In this document: piece after piece, positions 7,799 to 17,129 of the stretch
Layout: each line of letters starts with the position of its first letter
Position numbering within the stretch: position 1 is the first letter of the stretch
Assembly: GCA_949289345.1 (NCBI GenBank)
Contig: CASENS010000038.1
Coordinates: 1-44,019, forward strand
DNA: 44,019 nt
Source of the DNA: an uncultured Bacteroides sp.
GTDB taxonomy: Bacteria > Bacteroidota > Bacteroidia > Bacteroidales > Bacteroidaceae
Direction of reading: 5' to 3'
Position numbers and translations under genes: made by a program
The notes under the pieces: generated by a model
Databases searched by the model: none
What the model saw: the letters and a program-made list of their open reading frames with translations, nothing else
What the model was told of the DNA's origin: nothing

Positions 7799-8306
7799 TT
7801 AGATTTGACTATAAATTACTAAGGTTTCTCGTATAAATGTCTCTGTGGAAATTTGTTCTCCATTATGCTCCACAACTGAAATGCGAGGATGAAGTATCGA
7901 AAAATCTAATGAAGTTGCATCAAAATGAAAAACGAACATATTACCAGTAACTCTATTTACATGCTCCGTATAGGTAAGATGTACAGTTAAAATCCCCATC
8001 ACGAACTATGCCCTCTAACTCTAATAAAGTAATAAGAGAGGTAGTATTTGCAATAGCATTTTTTGCCATTTCCTCGCAAAACTTCATCGGGATTATCCCG
8101 TCCTACCAATGATGGCACGCTCAAAGCTACTGCTTCATTCTCACTGAATATTCCACTCCATTGAAAAAAATCTTCAATTCGTCTCCCCGATATACCTTGC
8201 TTACGGTAGTTAATTCAATAAGCGGTGCTTCGTCATCGCTACAACTATACTGTTGCAAGAGCAAGGGAAAGAAAATGTACCACACATAAAAAACTGTTTT
8301 CTCCAT
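7799..8306 (-). pseudogene. Frameshifted lipoprotein (probable glycan-binding or accessory protein)
   Basis: The position between susD and the first glycosidase normally holds a surface glycan-binding lipoprotein. Here the minus strand begins with a good lipoprotein start at 8306 (MEKTVFYVWY, then LLLQQYSCSDDEAP), but the frame is lost three times. The first change is at a run of seven T near 8164-8170, the second near 8059-8080 beside a run of six A, and the third near 7952-7963. Reading across the shifts gives one continuous protein of about 170 residues, with segments such as DELKIFF, SENEAVALSVPSLVGRDNP, NAIANTTSLITLLELEGIV and MFVFHFDATSLDFSILHP. Only the last 67 codons (7799-8002) stay open with an ATG. 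Both neighbours are intact, so true decay is more likely than poor sequence, but two shifts lie at homopolymers. Confidence 0.75.
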
Positions 8307-8378
8307 AAACTTCTAATTCAAAGAGATGTTTGAATTATGAATACATCATAGCCCCAAACATCTCCCTGTGGAATTATT

Positions 8379-10415
8379 TTATTTTTCAGCCGGTTGATCC
8401 GCCATCAAAGGCCAATAAGGATTTTGGTACAAAGGAGAGTCTTCCACGTTATTACCACTTTCCAACGTCACCAGAAACTGTTTGTACATAATAGGGGTTA
8501 AGTAGTGAGCCAAATGCCAAGTATAGCCGTCATAGCATACTTGCTTGCTGTTTCTTTGGTAAGGCCGCAGATATTCACTGATTGAAGGAGAAGAAACTGT
8601 TGCTTCATCCGAGCCATCAGCCAACAACTCACTATCCTCATACCAATCCTCCATGGGGGTATTCCAAAGATGGAAGCCTTCTATAAAATAAGGTGTATCT
8701 ATCATTTGGTCCATAGACCTCCAACGACACAAATCCATATAACGCAATCCTTCAGCTAAAAATTCGCAACGGCGTTCTCTACGAATATTATACAGGGTTG
8801 CATCTATTAATTGCCCGCCGGAATAAGCACCCCAATCGTTCTTTGCTTCTTCGTTCATATCAGTCTGCGCAATAGTCCTCTCAAAATCAGTATCGACACA
8901 CGCACGTTTACGTATTAGCCGCCAATACTCTTGCGCCGAATTGTCCAACATACCGTTCTTCTCATAGCATGCTTCCATATAATTGAGCAAAGCCTCGACC
9001 GAACGATAACAGATTGAAGCGGAATAACAATTCATGTTCAAATAATTTCCTTGGTCAAAAGAGGCTCCTTTTCGGAGAAGATAGCCCGTAAGATTACCTC
9101 TTTGGCTTTCTACAGTAGTTATTTGAGGATAAGGTTCTATCATCTGGGCCTCAGTACCAACTGGATCTTCATAAAGAATATTTACTTGTCCGGGTTCCTT
9201 TAAGAATATAGTCAGCCGAGAATCCCTGTTCTGGCGAACGTCATGAAGTGTTTTATCGCCCATATAATAACCGTTACCATCTGCATAACTGCCGTTTCTA
9301 TATACAGGGGTACCATCTGCCATAAGGAAATTATTGACAAATCCCCTTGTTACCCCTATTCGATCGTTACCCGAATTAGCCATGATGTCAGTTTCATGAG
9401 TCACCAGATTACGCGCATACATACGCCACAGCATCGCTTCCGGATAATTAGACAAATCTTGACTGGCAAACATTTCGTAATAAGGATTCTTCGGTTCATC
9501 GACCGATTGCTGTAATACACCTGTATTGACAGTCAAACTACCTTTATATTTCTCAGCTACTTCTTTTGCGGCCTCCATTGACTGCCCAAGGAAATAATCT
9601 ATTTCATTGTCAATACTTCCCGATGGATATTCATAATTCGCGTTATAATCTTTGCTCTTTCCCGGCCAACCTTCACCATTGGGAACAAAAGGTGTTCCTT
9701 TAAAATACTTCAACCATGTGGCTTCGTACAAAGCGACTCTTGATTTCAACAATAAAGCCACATCACGATTAATGCGATTCGTACTCATATCCTGATCTGC
9801 CATCAATTGAGCGGCCTTATCTAAGTCTGACAAGATGAAACGCGCCACTTCATTACGAGGCATCCGCCTGTTTGCCTCAATTAGAGCTTCTCTATCATCA
9901 GACAACGGTTCTGTCACAATCGGGAAATCACCAAATTTCCAATAACGTTTGAAGTATTCACATGCACGTAAGAAGTAAACTTCGCCAATATAATGCTTTA
10001 TCTCAGACAACGAACCTTCTATGGTGTTCTGCGAACCGGATATATCTTCACCATATCTTGCTAACACATTGGACAGGAAAAAGTTTGTATGATAAATCCA
10101 CAGAAAATTCCAATCATTGCTCTCAGAATGAGGAACTTTCCATAAACCATCTGCATAAATGTCACTTGCTTCTCCTCCGGCTTGATTGTCTGTATCTTTA
10201 TCTATTCCATAGATACCATAATAATTACCGGCATTAGAATGAGATAGCAAAATTTCCGGATACATTCTGTCTGTGTATGCCTTAAGTTGGGAACTATTGG
10301 TAAAGTAAGTTTCCGGAGACAGAGACGATTGAGGTTCTCTATCCAGAAAATCGTCACAAGAGATAAGTCCGCACATGGCAGTACTTATCATTATAATTTT
10401 TGCTATATTTTTCAT
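8379..10415 (-). CDS. SusD/RagB-family nutrient-binding outer-membrane lipoprotein
   Basis: A 678-residue SusD-like protein. Its lipoprotein signal ends CGLISC (Cys20), followed by DDFLDREPQSSLSPETYF, the standard SusD N-terminus. The helical TPR-like core includes YIGEVYFLRACEYFKRYWKFGDFPIV and, near the C-terminus, NIRRERRCEFLAEGLRYMDLCRW, both signature SusD segments. SusD lids close over the SusC barrel and capture glycan at the cell surface. It starts 14 nt after the SusC stop. It is longer than the usual 500-600 residues because of extended loops. No specific sugar can be read from the sequence; the GH43 and GH35-like neighbours suggest a galactan. Confidence 0.95.
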   Translation of the reverse strand: MKNIAKIIMISTAMCGLISCDDFLDREPQSSLSPETYFTNSSQLKAYTDRMYPEILLSHSNAGNYYGIYGIDKDTDNQAGGEASDIYADGLWKVPHSESNDWNFLWIYHTNFFLSNVLARYGEDISGSQNTIEGSLSEIKHYIGEVYFLRACEYFKRYWKFGDFPIVTEPLSDDREALIEANRRMPRNEVARFILSDLDKAAQLMADQDMSTNRINRDVALLLKSRVALYEATWLKYFKGTPFVPNGEGWPGKSKDYNANYEYPSGSIDNEIDYFLGQSMEAAKEVAEKYKGSLTVNTGVLQQSVDEPKNPYYEMFASQDLSNYPEAMLWRMYARNLVTHETDIMANSGNDRIGVTRGFVNNFLMADGTPVYRNGSYADGNGYYMGDKTLHDVRQNRDSRLTIFLKEPGQVNILYEDPVGTEAQMIEPYPQITTVESQRGNLTGYLLRKGASFDQGNYLNMNCYSASICYRSVEALLNYMEACYEKNGMLDNSAQEYWRLIRKRACVDTDFERTIAQTDMNEEAKNDWGAYSGGQLIDATLYNIRRERRCEFLAEGLRYMDLCRWRSMDQMIDTPYFIEGFHLWNTPMEDWYEDSELLADGSDEATVSSPSISEYLRPYQRNSKQVCYDGYTWHLAHYLTPIMYKQFLVTLESGNNVEDSPLYQNPYWPLMADQPAEK

Positions 10416-10429
10416 TTTGTCAAGTTTTT

Positions 10430-13400
10430 TTAGAAAGTTACATCAAGCCCGAAAGACCAAGTTCTGGTCAGTGGATAGATATTTCCGCGACCGGCATATC
10501 CGCCACTCACTGTTTCCGGATCATATAAAGTTGAAAGTTTGGTACCCGTCCAAAGATTCTCACCAGACACATACACTCTACATTTGTTCAGACCAAGTTT
10601 TTTAATCCAACGCTTAGGCAATGAATAACCGACCTGAAGATTTTTCAGACGGATATAAGACGCATCCTGCAAATAACGAGTCTGGGTATACTGATTTTTA
10701 CCACCATTATCCATCACAGGACGAGGATAATACGAATCTATATTTGCAGCCAACTCATATCCCGGCAAGCCAATCGGTTCAGCCCGGAAATAGTCATTGT
10801 GCTCCTCTAGGCCAATGCAGTACCACATAGTTGTATAAATTCCCCAAAATGTACCACCCGTAGACCAATAATCACGCTTCATGACCCCTTGGAAAAAAGC
10901 GCGCACATCAAAACCTTTCCAATCAGCAGCCAAATCAATGCCCAAAAAGTAGCGAGGAGTATTGTTACCTATTACTTTCAAGTCACCATGGTCTTCCAGC
11001 GTACGGCCTCCTTCGGTAATGCCGGGCTTACCATCCAAGTCCTTATACATTATATCACCGGCAGCCCAATTGAAGCCCAAAGCATCTTGTCCACCTACTT
11101 TATTAAGATGAGCCTGCATTTCTGCGTCAGTCTTGGCAATTCCAACAGTTTCAAAGCCCCAAATCTCTCCAATCTCTCTTCCGGCAATATAGGTATCAAT
11201 AGAATTGGCACTATTGCCCGGATAACTTTCAATAATCGTTTTTGCATCCGACAATGACAGGTTGATGCCATAGCCTAATCCATTACGTAACCGGTCTCTC
11301 CAACCGATATTCAATTCCCAACCCAAAGTTTTTAAATCGCAATTGTTCGTTTTAGGAACAGTGATACCTAAAATACTTGGCAATTCAGGAGCAGGTCCTA
11401 CCATATTGTCCGTGAAACGGGTATAATAGTTGAACTCACCAGTCAGGCGGTTATTGAAAAGTCCGAAGTCCAAACCCACATTCCAGGTACGTACCGTCTC
11501 CCATGTCAGAGTCGTGCTAACCAAATCACCAACAAGAGCCGTATTAGGCTTCTTCAAGTTCTCTATCCATGCTCCATTGTAAGAACCTAAATTCATCGAC
11601 CGATAAGTGGGATACCATGAATTGGTATTCTGATTACCAAGTTCACCATAGGAGAAGCGGAGCTTTAATGCATTTACTACATCGCTAACAGGTTGCCAAA
11701 ACTCTTCGTTGGCTATGTTCCAGCCTAAAGAAACCGATGGAGAAGTCTGCCAGCGATTACCTCGTCTGAAACGTGAAGTGCCGTCATAACGCAAATTGAA
11801 TTCGGCCATGTACTTCCCTTTATAATCATAATTCATACGACCAAAGAAGCCAGCCGTAGCCCATTCATTATGATTTCCATATATTTGAGGGTTCAATTCG
11901 TTCCCATTACCATCAGTACCCGTTGTCAAATCAAACTGAGGCAAATCATTATCCATCAATCCATTTTTCAAAACAGACGAATAGTCCTGTTTCATTTCCT
12001 CAATCTGCATACCCGCCATCACTTTCAAATTGTGAGCCTCATTGAATGAATGTGTATAGGTACTATAAATGTTCAGATTCCAAAAATCTTCTTTCTTATT
12101 TTCCTTATATAAATAAGATGTACCATGCGTATCTACGATGTTACCATCAACATCATGGTTGTATACTGGGATGCTCTTCTCTTTCACCGTATAGTCCCAA
12201 ATACTATAATTAAAATCAATATTCGTCACCCATCCTTTTATCGGTTCCAACTGCAAAGAGGCTTGATAGTAATGTTGATCAGAAATGGTTCTACGATCTC
12301 CACCTTCTTCAAATGACATAATAGGATTTGTGTTATTATTATCAAAAAAATAACCATTCGGATCGTATATCAATAAGTTTGGCCATAACAAACGGTCACA
12401 AAATTCATAAAACCAGCTACTCAATGCTGTAGGACGTTCATGCTCTTTACGAACAAAACGAGTAGACAAATTCAGTTTCAACCAGTTTGTCAACGTAGCG
12501 TTGATCTTTCCTGTAGCCGTATAACGTTGTACACCGTCATGCCCATGGCGCATCAGTCCATTCTGATTCAAATAATTGAAGGAAGCATAATAAGTGACAT
12601 TGTCCGCTCCACCATTGACACTGACATTATGTTCCTGAGAAAAGACATTGTCATCATAAATCTCTCCATACCAGTCCGTATTACCATAGGCATAAGTGTA
12701 AGGATCGTAATCTGGTTTGCCCCATTGACCGTTTGAAGAAGCAGGTACCCCTCCTCCTATTTTCCCGGATTGACAATCAAGCATCAAATGCATAGTTTCC
12801 TCACTAAAAATCATGCCTCCACCGTTATTCAATGAAGCCGAATTGAAGAAATTGGCAAACGTATAAGAATCCATCATTCTAGGCAGATTTACTGGACTGG
12901 CAAAACGGAAATTGTTATTATAACTAATGGAAGGTTTACCAGCACGTCCTTTCTTCGTTGTTATCAGTATTACCCCGAATGGCGCGCGAGACCCGTAAAT
13001 AGAAGCTGCCGCTGCATCTTTTAAAACTGATATATTTTCAATATCCTGTGGGTTAACTGTATTAATATCTCCTTCCATTCCATCAATCAAAATCAACGGG
13101 CTACCACTTGAACCCTCACCAATAGTACCTACACCACGAATGTTAATATTCATGTTCTGATCCAATTCACCTGTACTTGTAGAAATTTGCAAACCGGGCA
13201 CAACACCTTGTAAAGCCTGCGTAGCACTTATTACCGGACGGTTTTCAAATGTTTCTGCATCTACGGTACTAACCGCACCTGTCAAGTTCACCTTCTTCTG
13301 TGTTCCGAAACCCACTACCACCACTTCATCCAACATCTCCGTATCATCTTTCAGCATCACATTCATTTCTTTACCGGATACAGCTTTTACATCCTGCGCC

Positions 13401-13975
13401 ACATACCCAATATAAGTAATCTGTAGAACGACATCGGACGGAACTTCTAGCACAAACCGTCCGTTTATATCGGTTATCGTACCTATGGATGACTGACCTT
13501 TCACAGTTACGTTGGCACCAATAATCGGTTCACCATTACCATCTACCACTTTCCCGCGTACAACGTGGCCTTGTTGCGGGTGTTGTTGGGCATCCAGTTT
13601 GGTAGAAAGAATAATTTTTTTGTCAAGTACTGTGTAGCGTACGTTGGTGCCGGCAAAAACTTCATCCAATATAGCAAAGATGTCGCTATCTTGGGTAGAG
13701 ATAGATACACGCCGATTCAGGTCTACATGGTTGTTGTTGTAAAAGAAATCAAAATCGGAAGACTCCTCGATTTGTTTGAGGATGTTTCCCACGGTTTCTT
13801 CTTCGGCATGAAGAGAGAGCCGGGCATTTTGAGCATAGGTTTCCATGGCTTGTAACATGCTTATGGAACCAAACAAAAATAGAATGAATAGTCTCATAAC
13901 TAATGGAATTTTCTTTGCGAAAGTCCATATAGACTTTCCTATTTCCAAGTTTTGGAAATTACAGTTGTTTTTCAT
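10430..13975 (-). CDS. SusC/RagA-family TonB-dependent transporter with STN signalling domain
   Basis: This 1181-residue outer-membrane transporter imports oligosaccharides. In order: a long signal region (to about residue 49, ending METYAQ); an STN domain (about 53-105, SLHAEEETVGNILKQIEES), the periplasmic part that contacts FecR anti-sigma factors; a carboxypeptidase-regulatory-like domain (about 138-215, VVRGKVVDGNGEPIIGANV); the SusC hallmark DEVVVVGFGTQKK; the plug (about 230-345, NINIRGVGTI and SVLKDAAAASIYGSRAP); and a 22-strand-type barrel ending in aromatic WSFGLDVTF. The STN domain implies that substrate binding both opens the channel and signals through FecR to an ECF sigma factor. 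FecR is the gene just upstream, 156 nt away; susD follows. Confidence 0.96.
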   Translation of the reverse strand: MKNNCNFQNLEIGKSIWTFAKKIPLVMRLFILFLFGSISMLQAMETYAQNARLSLHAEEETVGNILKQIEESSDFDFFYNNNHVDLNRRVSISTQDSDIFAILDEVFAGTNVRYTVLDKKIILSTKLDAQQHPQQGHVVRGKVVDGNGEPIIGANVTVKGQSSIGTITDINGRFVLEVPSDVVLQITYIGYVAQDVKAVSGKEMNVMLKDDTEMLDEVVVVGFGTQKKVNLTGAVSTVDAETFENRPVISATQALQGVVPGLQISTSTGELDQNMNINIRGVGTIGEGSSGSPLILIDGMEGDINTVNPQDIENISVLKDAAAASIYGSRAPFGVILITTKKGRAGKPSISYNNNFRFASPVNLPRMMDSYTFANFFNSASLNNGGGMIFSEETMHLMLDCQSGKIGGGVPASSNGQWGKPDYDPYTYAYGNTDWYGEIYDDNVFSQEHNVSVNGGADNVTYYASFNYLNQNGLMRHGHDGVQRYTATGKINATLTNWLKLNLSTRFVRKEHERPTALSSWFYEFCDRLLWPNLLIYDPNGYFFDNNNTNPIMSFEEGGDRRTISDQHYYQASLQLEPIKGWVTNIDFNYSIWDYTVKEKSIPVYNHDVDGNIVDTHGTSYLYKENKKEDFWNLNIYSTYTHSFNEAHNLKVMAGMQIEEMKQDYSSVLKNGLMDNDLPQFDLTTGTDGNGNELNPQIYGNHNEWATAGFFGRMNYDYKGKYMAEFNLRYDGTSRFRRGNRWQTSPSVSLGWNIANEEFWQPVSDVVNALKLRFSYGELGNQNTNSWYPTYRSMNLGSYNGAWIENLKKPNTALVGDLVSTTLTWETVRTWNVGLDFGLFNNRLTGEFNYYTRFTDNMVGPAPELPSILGITVPKTNNCDLKTLGWELNIGWRDRLRNGLGYGINLSLSDAKTIIESYPGNSANSIDTYIAGREIGEIWGFETVGIAKTDAEMQAHLNKVGGQDALGFNWAAGDIMYKDLDGKPGITEGGRTLEDHGDLKVIGNNTPRYFLGIDLAADWKGFDVRAFFQGVMKRDYWSTGGTFWGIYTTMWYCIGLEEHNDYFRAEPIGLPGYELAANIDSYYPRPVMDNGGKNQYTQTRYLQDASYIRLKNLQVGYSLPKRWIKKLGLNKCRVYVSGENLWTGTKLSTLYDPETVSGGYAGRGNIYPLTRTWSFGLDVTF

Positions 13976-14011
13976 AATTTTGTTGCGCTTAATAAGTGAA
14001 AAAAGAGTTCA

Positions 14012-14102
14012 TTTCTCATGGCTTTTTCATACGGAAAGATATGGGCGTATTTTTCCGTATGTTTTTTGTTTTTCTTTTCAAGGTGGTCTGTTTCTCATGG
14101 CT
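14012..14102 (-). promoter_or_regulatory. FecR-SusC intergenic hairpin flanked by direct repeats
   Basis: The 156-bp gap before susC holds the inverted repeat CATACGGAAA (14028-14037) and TTTCCGTATG (14052-14061). It is flanked by two exact copies of TTTCTCATGGCT (14012-14023 and 14091-14102), which read AGCCATGAGAAA in the direction of transcription. No TAnnTTTG element is present. No U-tract follows the stem on the minus strand, so it is not an ordinary terminator. A binding site or ECF-dependent promoter region is possible. Confidence 0.5.
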
Positions 14103-14131
14103 GATACTTTTTTAGATAATCATTATTCGGG

Positions 14132-15148
14132 TTAATAAATCTCTATTTTCATCTTTTCTTGATTGATATCCGGATCGTTCAAGTATCGCCAGCGAATGCG
14201 CGATGATATTTCAAAGTGTTTCAATATCTTTTCCAAGCGTTGGGTAGTAAAAGTTCCGGTAAAGCGATTTTTATTCAAGCGCTTGTCTTTCACTATAAAA
14301 TCCACATTAAATCGCTTGCCAAGCATACGTAAGGCTTCCGGCAAGGGAGTATTTTCGAAAATGATTTGTCCGTCTTTCCATGATAGCTCTGACCGCCCCG
14401 ATGTCTGGTAGCGCGACAGGCGTTGCGTGGCTACGTTGTAGACTAACTTTTGTCCCGGGTGCAACAAACTGCGTTTTATATTTTGTCCTTTTTTATAAAG
14501 AAAACCTACTTGACCTTCGGTCAAAGTGGTTGTAATATCGGGCGCATTTTCGTATGCTTCGACATTGAAACAGGTTCCGTATACTTCGATGGCTGATTGT
14601 TGAGGCGTATGAACAATAAAACGTCGTTGAGGATCCTTGGCTACTTCAAAGTAAGCTTCACCGGACAAACGGACAGAACGCATGTCATCGGTAAATCGGG
14701 ATGGATAAGTTAGCACGGAACCGGAATTCAAGCAAACCAAACTACCGTCGGGTAAAGTCAATCGGGTAGTCATGCCTGGAGTGGTATGAACTTCAAGTGT
14801 TTCTACTTTTAGCTCTTCTTCCTCTATGCGGTTTTGTTGCCATACCAAAAGCACAACTAATGGAATGAACAAAACGGCTGCTGCCCGTTGTGCCCATTGC
14901 CACCAGTTGGGCTTCTTCCTTTGTGCAATCATTCTACCTTTAGTTTTTTTCAATGCCTTTTCAGTATCTGTTTCTTTTTTAACCTGATGTACATCTAAAG
15001 CTAATAGAAGAGAATAAACACGACGAGCTATCTGGCGATTCTCTTCAGAAGCATCAATCCACGATTTGACGGCATATTGTTCAGCTTCTTCGAGCTTTCC
15101 GTCATAGTAGTCGAATAATTGTTGTTCGATGGACTTTTTTTCGTTCAT
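14132..15148 (-). CDS. FecR-family anti-sigma factor
   Basis: A 338-residue single-pass membrane protein. The cytoplasmic N-terminus (residues 1-85: QQLFDYYDGKLEEAEQYAVKSWI) would bind the sigma factor. One transmembrane helix lies at about 90-104 (AAAVLFIPLVVLLVW). The periplasmic FecR domain (about 120-215: TTPGMTTRLTLPDGSLVCLNSGS, LSGEAYFEVAKDP) is followed by the C-terminal DUF4974-like region (about 255-320: ENTPLPEALRMLGKRFNV) that meets the SusC STN domain. It transmits substrate occupancy of SusC to an ECF sigma factor. Such genes normally sit directly after their sigma factor gene; here nothing sigma-like lies upstream, and the nearest candidate is at 2330-2920. Confidence 0.94.
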   Translation of the reverse strand: MNEKKSIEQQLFDYYDGKLEEAEQYAVKSWIDASEENRQIARRVYSLLLALDVHQVKKETDTEKALKKTKGRMIAQRKKPNWWQWAQRAAAVLFIPLVVLLVWQQNRIEEEELKVETLEVHTTPGMTTRLTLPDGSLVCLNSGSVLTYPSRFTDDMRSVRLSGEAYFEVAKDPQRRFIVHTPQQSAIEVYGTCFNVEAYENAPDITTTLTEGQVGFLYKKGQNIKRSLLHPGQKLVYNVATQRLSRYQTSGRSELSWKDGQIIFENTPLPEALRMLGKRFNVDFIVKDKRLNKNRFTGTFTTQRLEKILKHFEISSRIRWRYLNDPDINQEKMKIEIY

Positions 15149-15584
15149 GTTTTTTAGTTTATTAAAGAGACAGGCGAGAAAGTCGAATTACTAAATGGAA
15201 ATTCGATTTTAACATTTAATTAACATCCTCATTTGTCTTACTCAAGACGGTCTTTACACCAGCTAAAAGAGACTTTTATCTGTTGCAAGTTTCACGCTTT
15301 CGCAATCTTCCCAATCTTTTGACGACTTGTATAATACTTAAAATCAGATAGTTGAAATAGCCAAAGGCGTAAAACTTATGCGGGAAGATTGTGTAGAGGG
15401 TGAAATAGGATGCCTTTCCGGTCCGGAAACGGCATGCTTTCAAGCGGGCGAATAACATTTAAACGTAAGGCCGCTCCCATTTAAAGGGACGAAACGTCAC
15501 ATTAAATGAAACGGGGGCGGGACATTAAATGATAACTAAAAACCCATTGGTGGAATTAATTTGAGTAGCAGCGGATGATTTTTC
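15149..15584. other. 436-bp intergenic region upstream of fecR
   Basis: It contains a palindrome and an array of periodic AT-rich cores (15415-15531). A 60-codon minus-strand frame (15276-15458) gives no recognisable protein. No TAnnTTTG promoter for fecR was found on the minus strand. Confidence 0.6.
15415..15531. repeat. Palindrome plus 22-bp-periodic AT-core array
   Basis: A perfect 15-bp palindrome TTTCCGGTCCGGAAA (15415-15429) is followed by four related cores: ACATTTAAAC (15455), CCATTTAAAG (15477), ACATTAAATG (15499) and ACATTAAATG (15522). Spacings are 22, 22 and 23 bp, and the spacers are rich in G or C runs. The regular phasing suggests repeated binding sites on one face of the helix or a degenerate tandem repeat. 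Confidence 0.6.
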
Positions 15585-17123
15585 TTATCCCGCCCAATCT
15601 TCCCTGTCGAGGTTACGATACCCGATAGCCTCGGCCAGATGGGTGGATTGGATATGTTCACTTCCTTCCAAATCGGCAATGGTGCGCGCCACTTTCAGAA
15701 TACGGTCATAGGCGCGGGCGGAAAGGTTGAGCCGCGTCATGGCACCTTTTAATAAAGCCAGTCCTGATTCGTCCGGTCGGGCATAAAGATTCAACAGTTT
15801 ACTATTCATTTGTGCATTGCAATAGACACCCGACACATCGGCATAGCGTTGTTGCTGGATTTGCCTTGCTCGGATGACACGCCCACGAATGATGGCACTG
15901 GGTTCTCCAGGCTTTTTCTCCGACATTTTTTCGAAAGGAACCGGTGTCACTTCAATCTGTATATCAATGCGATCGAGCAAAGGACCGGATATTCTGTTCA
16001 AGTACTTCTGCACTTGCCCCGGACTACACACGCATGCCTTGGTGGGATGATTGTAATAACCGCACGGGCACGGATTCATACTGGCCACCAGCATGAAACT
16101 GGCAGGATATTCCACATTGAACTTTACGCGGGAAATACTAATCTTACGGTCTTCCAAAGGCTGGCGAAGCACTTCAAGAACATTACGGCTGAATTCGGGC
16201 AGTTCATCCAGGAATAGCACTCCGTTATGTGCCAAACTAATCTCACCCGGCTGTGGGAAAGAACCTCCACCGGTCATAGCCACATTCGATATGGTGTGAT
16301 GGGGCGAACGAAAAGGCCGGCAGGAGATGAGTCCCCCTTCCTTTCCCAGCTTTCCGGCTACGGAATGTATTTTAGTCGTTTCCAGACTTTCACCCAAAGA
16401 CAACGGAGGCAAGATGGAAGGCAAACGCTTGGCCAACATGGACTTTCCACTACCCGGTGAACCAATGAGCAAGACATTATGACCTCCAGCTGCCGCTACC
16501 TCCAATGCCCGCTTCACATTCTCTTGCCCTTTGACATCGGCAAAATCCAAGTCGAAATTGTTTTGACGGGCATAAAATTCCTCCCGCGTATTGACAAGAG
16601 TAGGCTCCAGTTCCCTTGTACCATTGAAGAAGTCGATGACTTCGCGGATATTCTCTACTCCATATACGGTCAAGTTATTGACTACCGCTCCTTCACGGGC
16701 GTTTTGTTTGGGTAAAATCATTCCCTCAAACCCCAGTTCGCGTGCCTTGATGGCAATAGGGAGCGCCCCTTTGATGGGCTGCAGACTTCCGTCCAAGCTA
16801 AGTTCGCCCATGATGAGGTATTTGTCCAGCCGCTCCGGATTAATTTGTTCGTTGGCAGCCAAGATGCCGATGGCAAGCGGTAAATCGTAAGACGAACCTT
16901 CCTTACGAATATCGGCCGGAGCCATATTGATGACAATGTTGCTGGTAGGCAACTTATATCCATTCACCTGCAAAGCGGAGATAATACGCTGGTGACTTTC
17001 CTTGACCGCGGAATCGGGCAGACCGACGAGGTAAAACATACAACCTCGTGAACTATTTACTTCTATGGTAATAAGAGTTGCGTCAATGCCTTGCACGGCG
17101 GCGCCATAAACTTTAATCAGCAC
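15585..17123 (-). CDS. comM: YifB/ComM-family Mg-chelatase-like AAA+ ATPase
   Basis: This 512-residue protein shows the full YifB/ComM layout: an N-terminal ribosomal-S5-like/Lon-like domain (1-165: GIDATLITIEVN, GLPDSAVKESHQRI), the Mg-chelatase AAA+ core (190-400) with Walker A GSPGSGKS (221-228) and Walker B GVLFLDELPEF (about 301-311), and a C-terminal Mg-chelatase domain. A four-cysteine segment NPCPCGYYNHPTKACVC follows the AAA core. In other bacteria ComM is a hexameric helicase that promotes branch migration during natural transformation; a recombination role is inferred here. The start is GTG at 17123, which gives the family-typical MLIKVYGAAVQG N-terminus, 6 nt after the stop of the thioredoxin-like gene, so the two are probably one operon. 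Confidence 0.93.
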   Translation of the reverse strand: MLIKVYGAAVQGIDATLITIEVNSSRGCMFYLVGLPDSAVKESHQRIISALQVNGYKLPTSNIVINMAPADIRKEGSSYDLPLAIGILAANEQINPERLDKYLIMGELSLDGSLQPIKGALPIAIKARELGFEGMILPKQNAREGAVVNNLTVYGVENIREVIDFFNGTRELEPTLVNTREEFYARQNNFDLDFADVKGQENVKRALEVAAAGGHNVLLIGSPGSGKSMLAKRLPSILPPLSLGESLETTKIHSVAGKLGKEGGLISCRPFRSPHHTISNVAMTGGGSFPQPGEISLAHNGVLFLDELPEFSRNVLEVLRQPLEDRKISISRVKFNVEYPASFMLVASMNPCPCGYYNHPTKACVCSPGQVQKYLNRISGPLLDRIDIQIEVTPVPFEKMSEKKPGEPSAIIRGRVIRARQIQQQRYADVSGVYCNAQMNSKLLNLYARPDESGLALLKGAMTRLNLSARAYDRILKVARTIADLEGSEHIQSTHLAEAIGYRNLDREDWAG

Positions 17124-17129
17124 GTGTGT

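Noticed and set aside
15276-15458. 60-codon minus-strand frame upstream of fecR, considered as a sigma factor remnant
   Set aside because: No region 2 or region 4 motif in any frame; the product is a chance mix of aromatic and basic residues.
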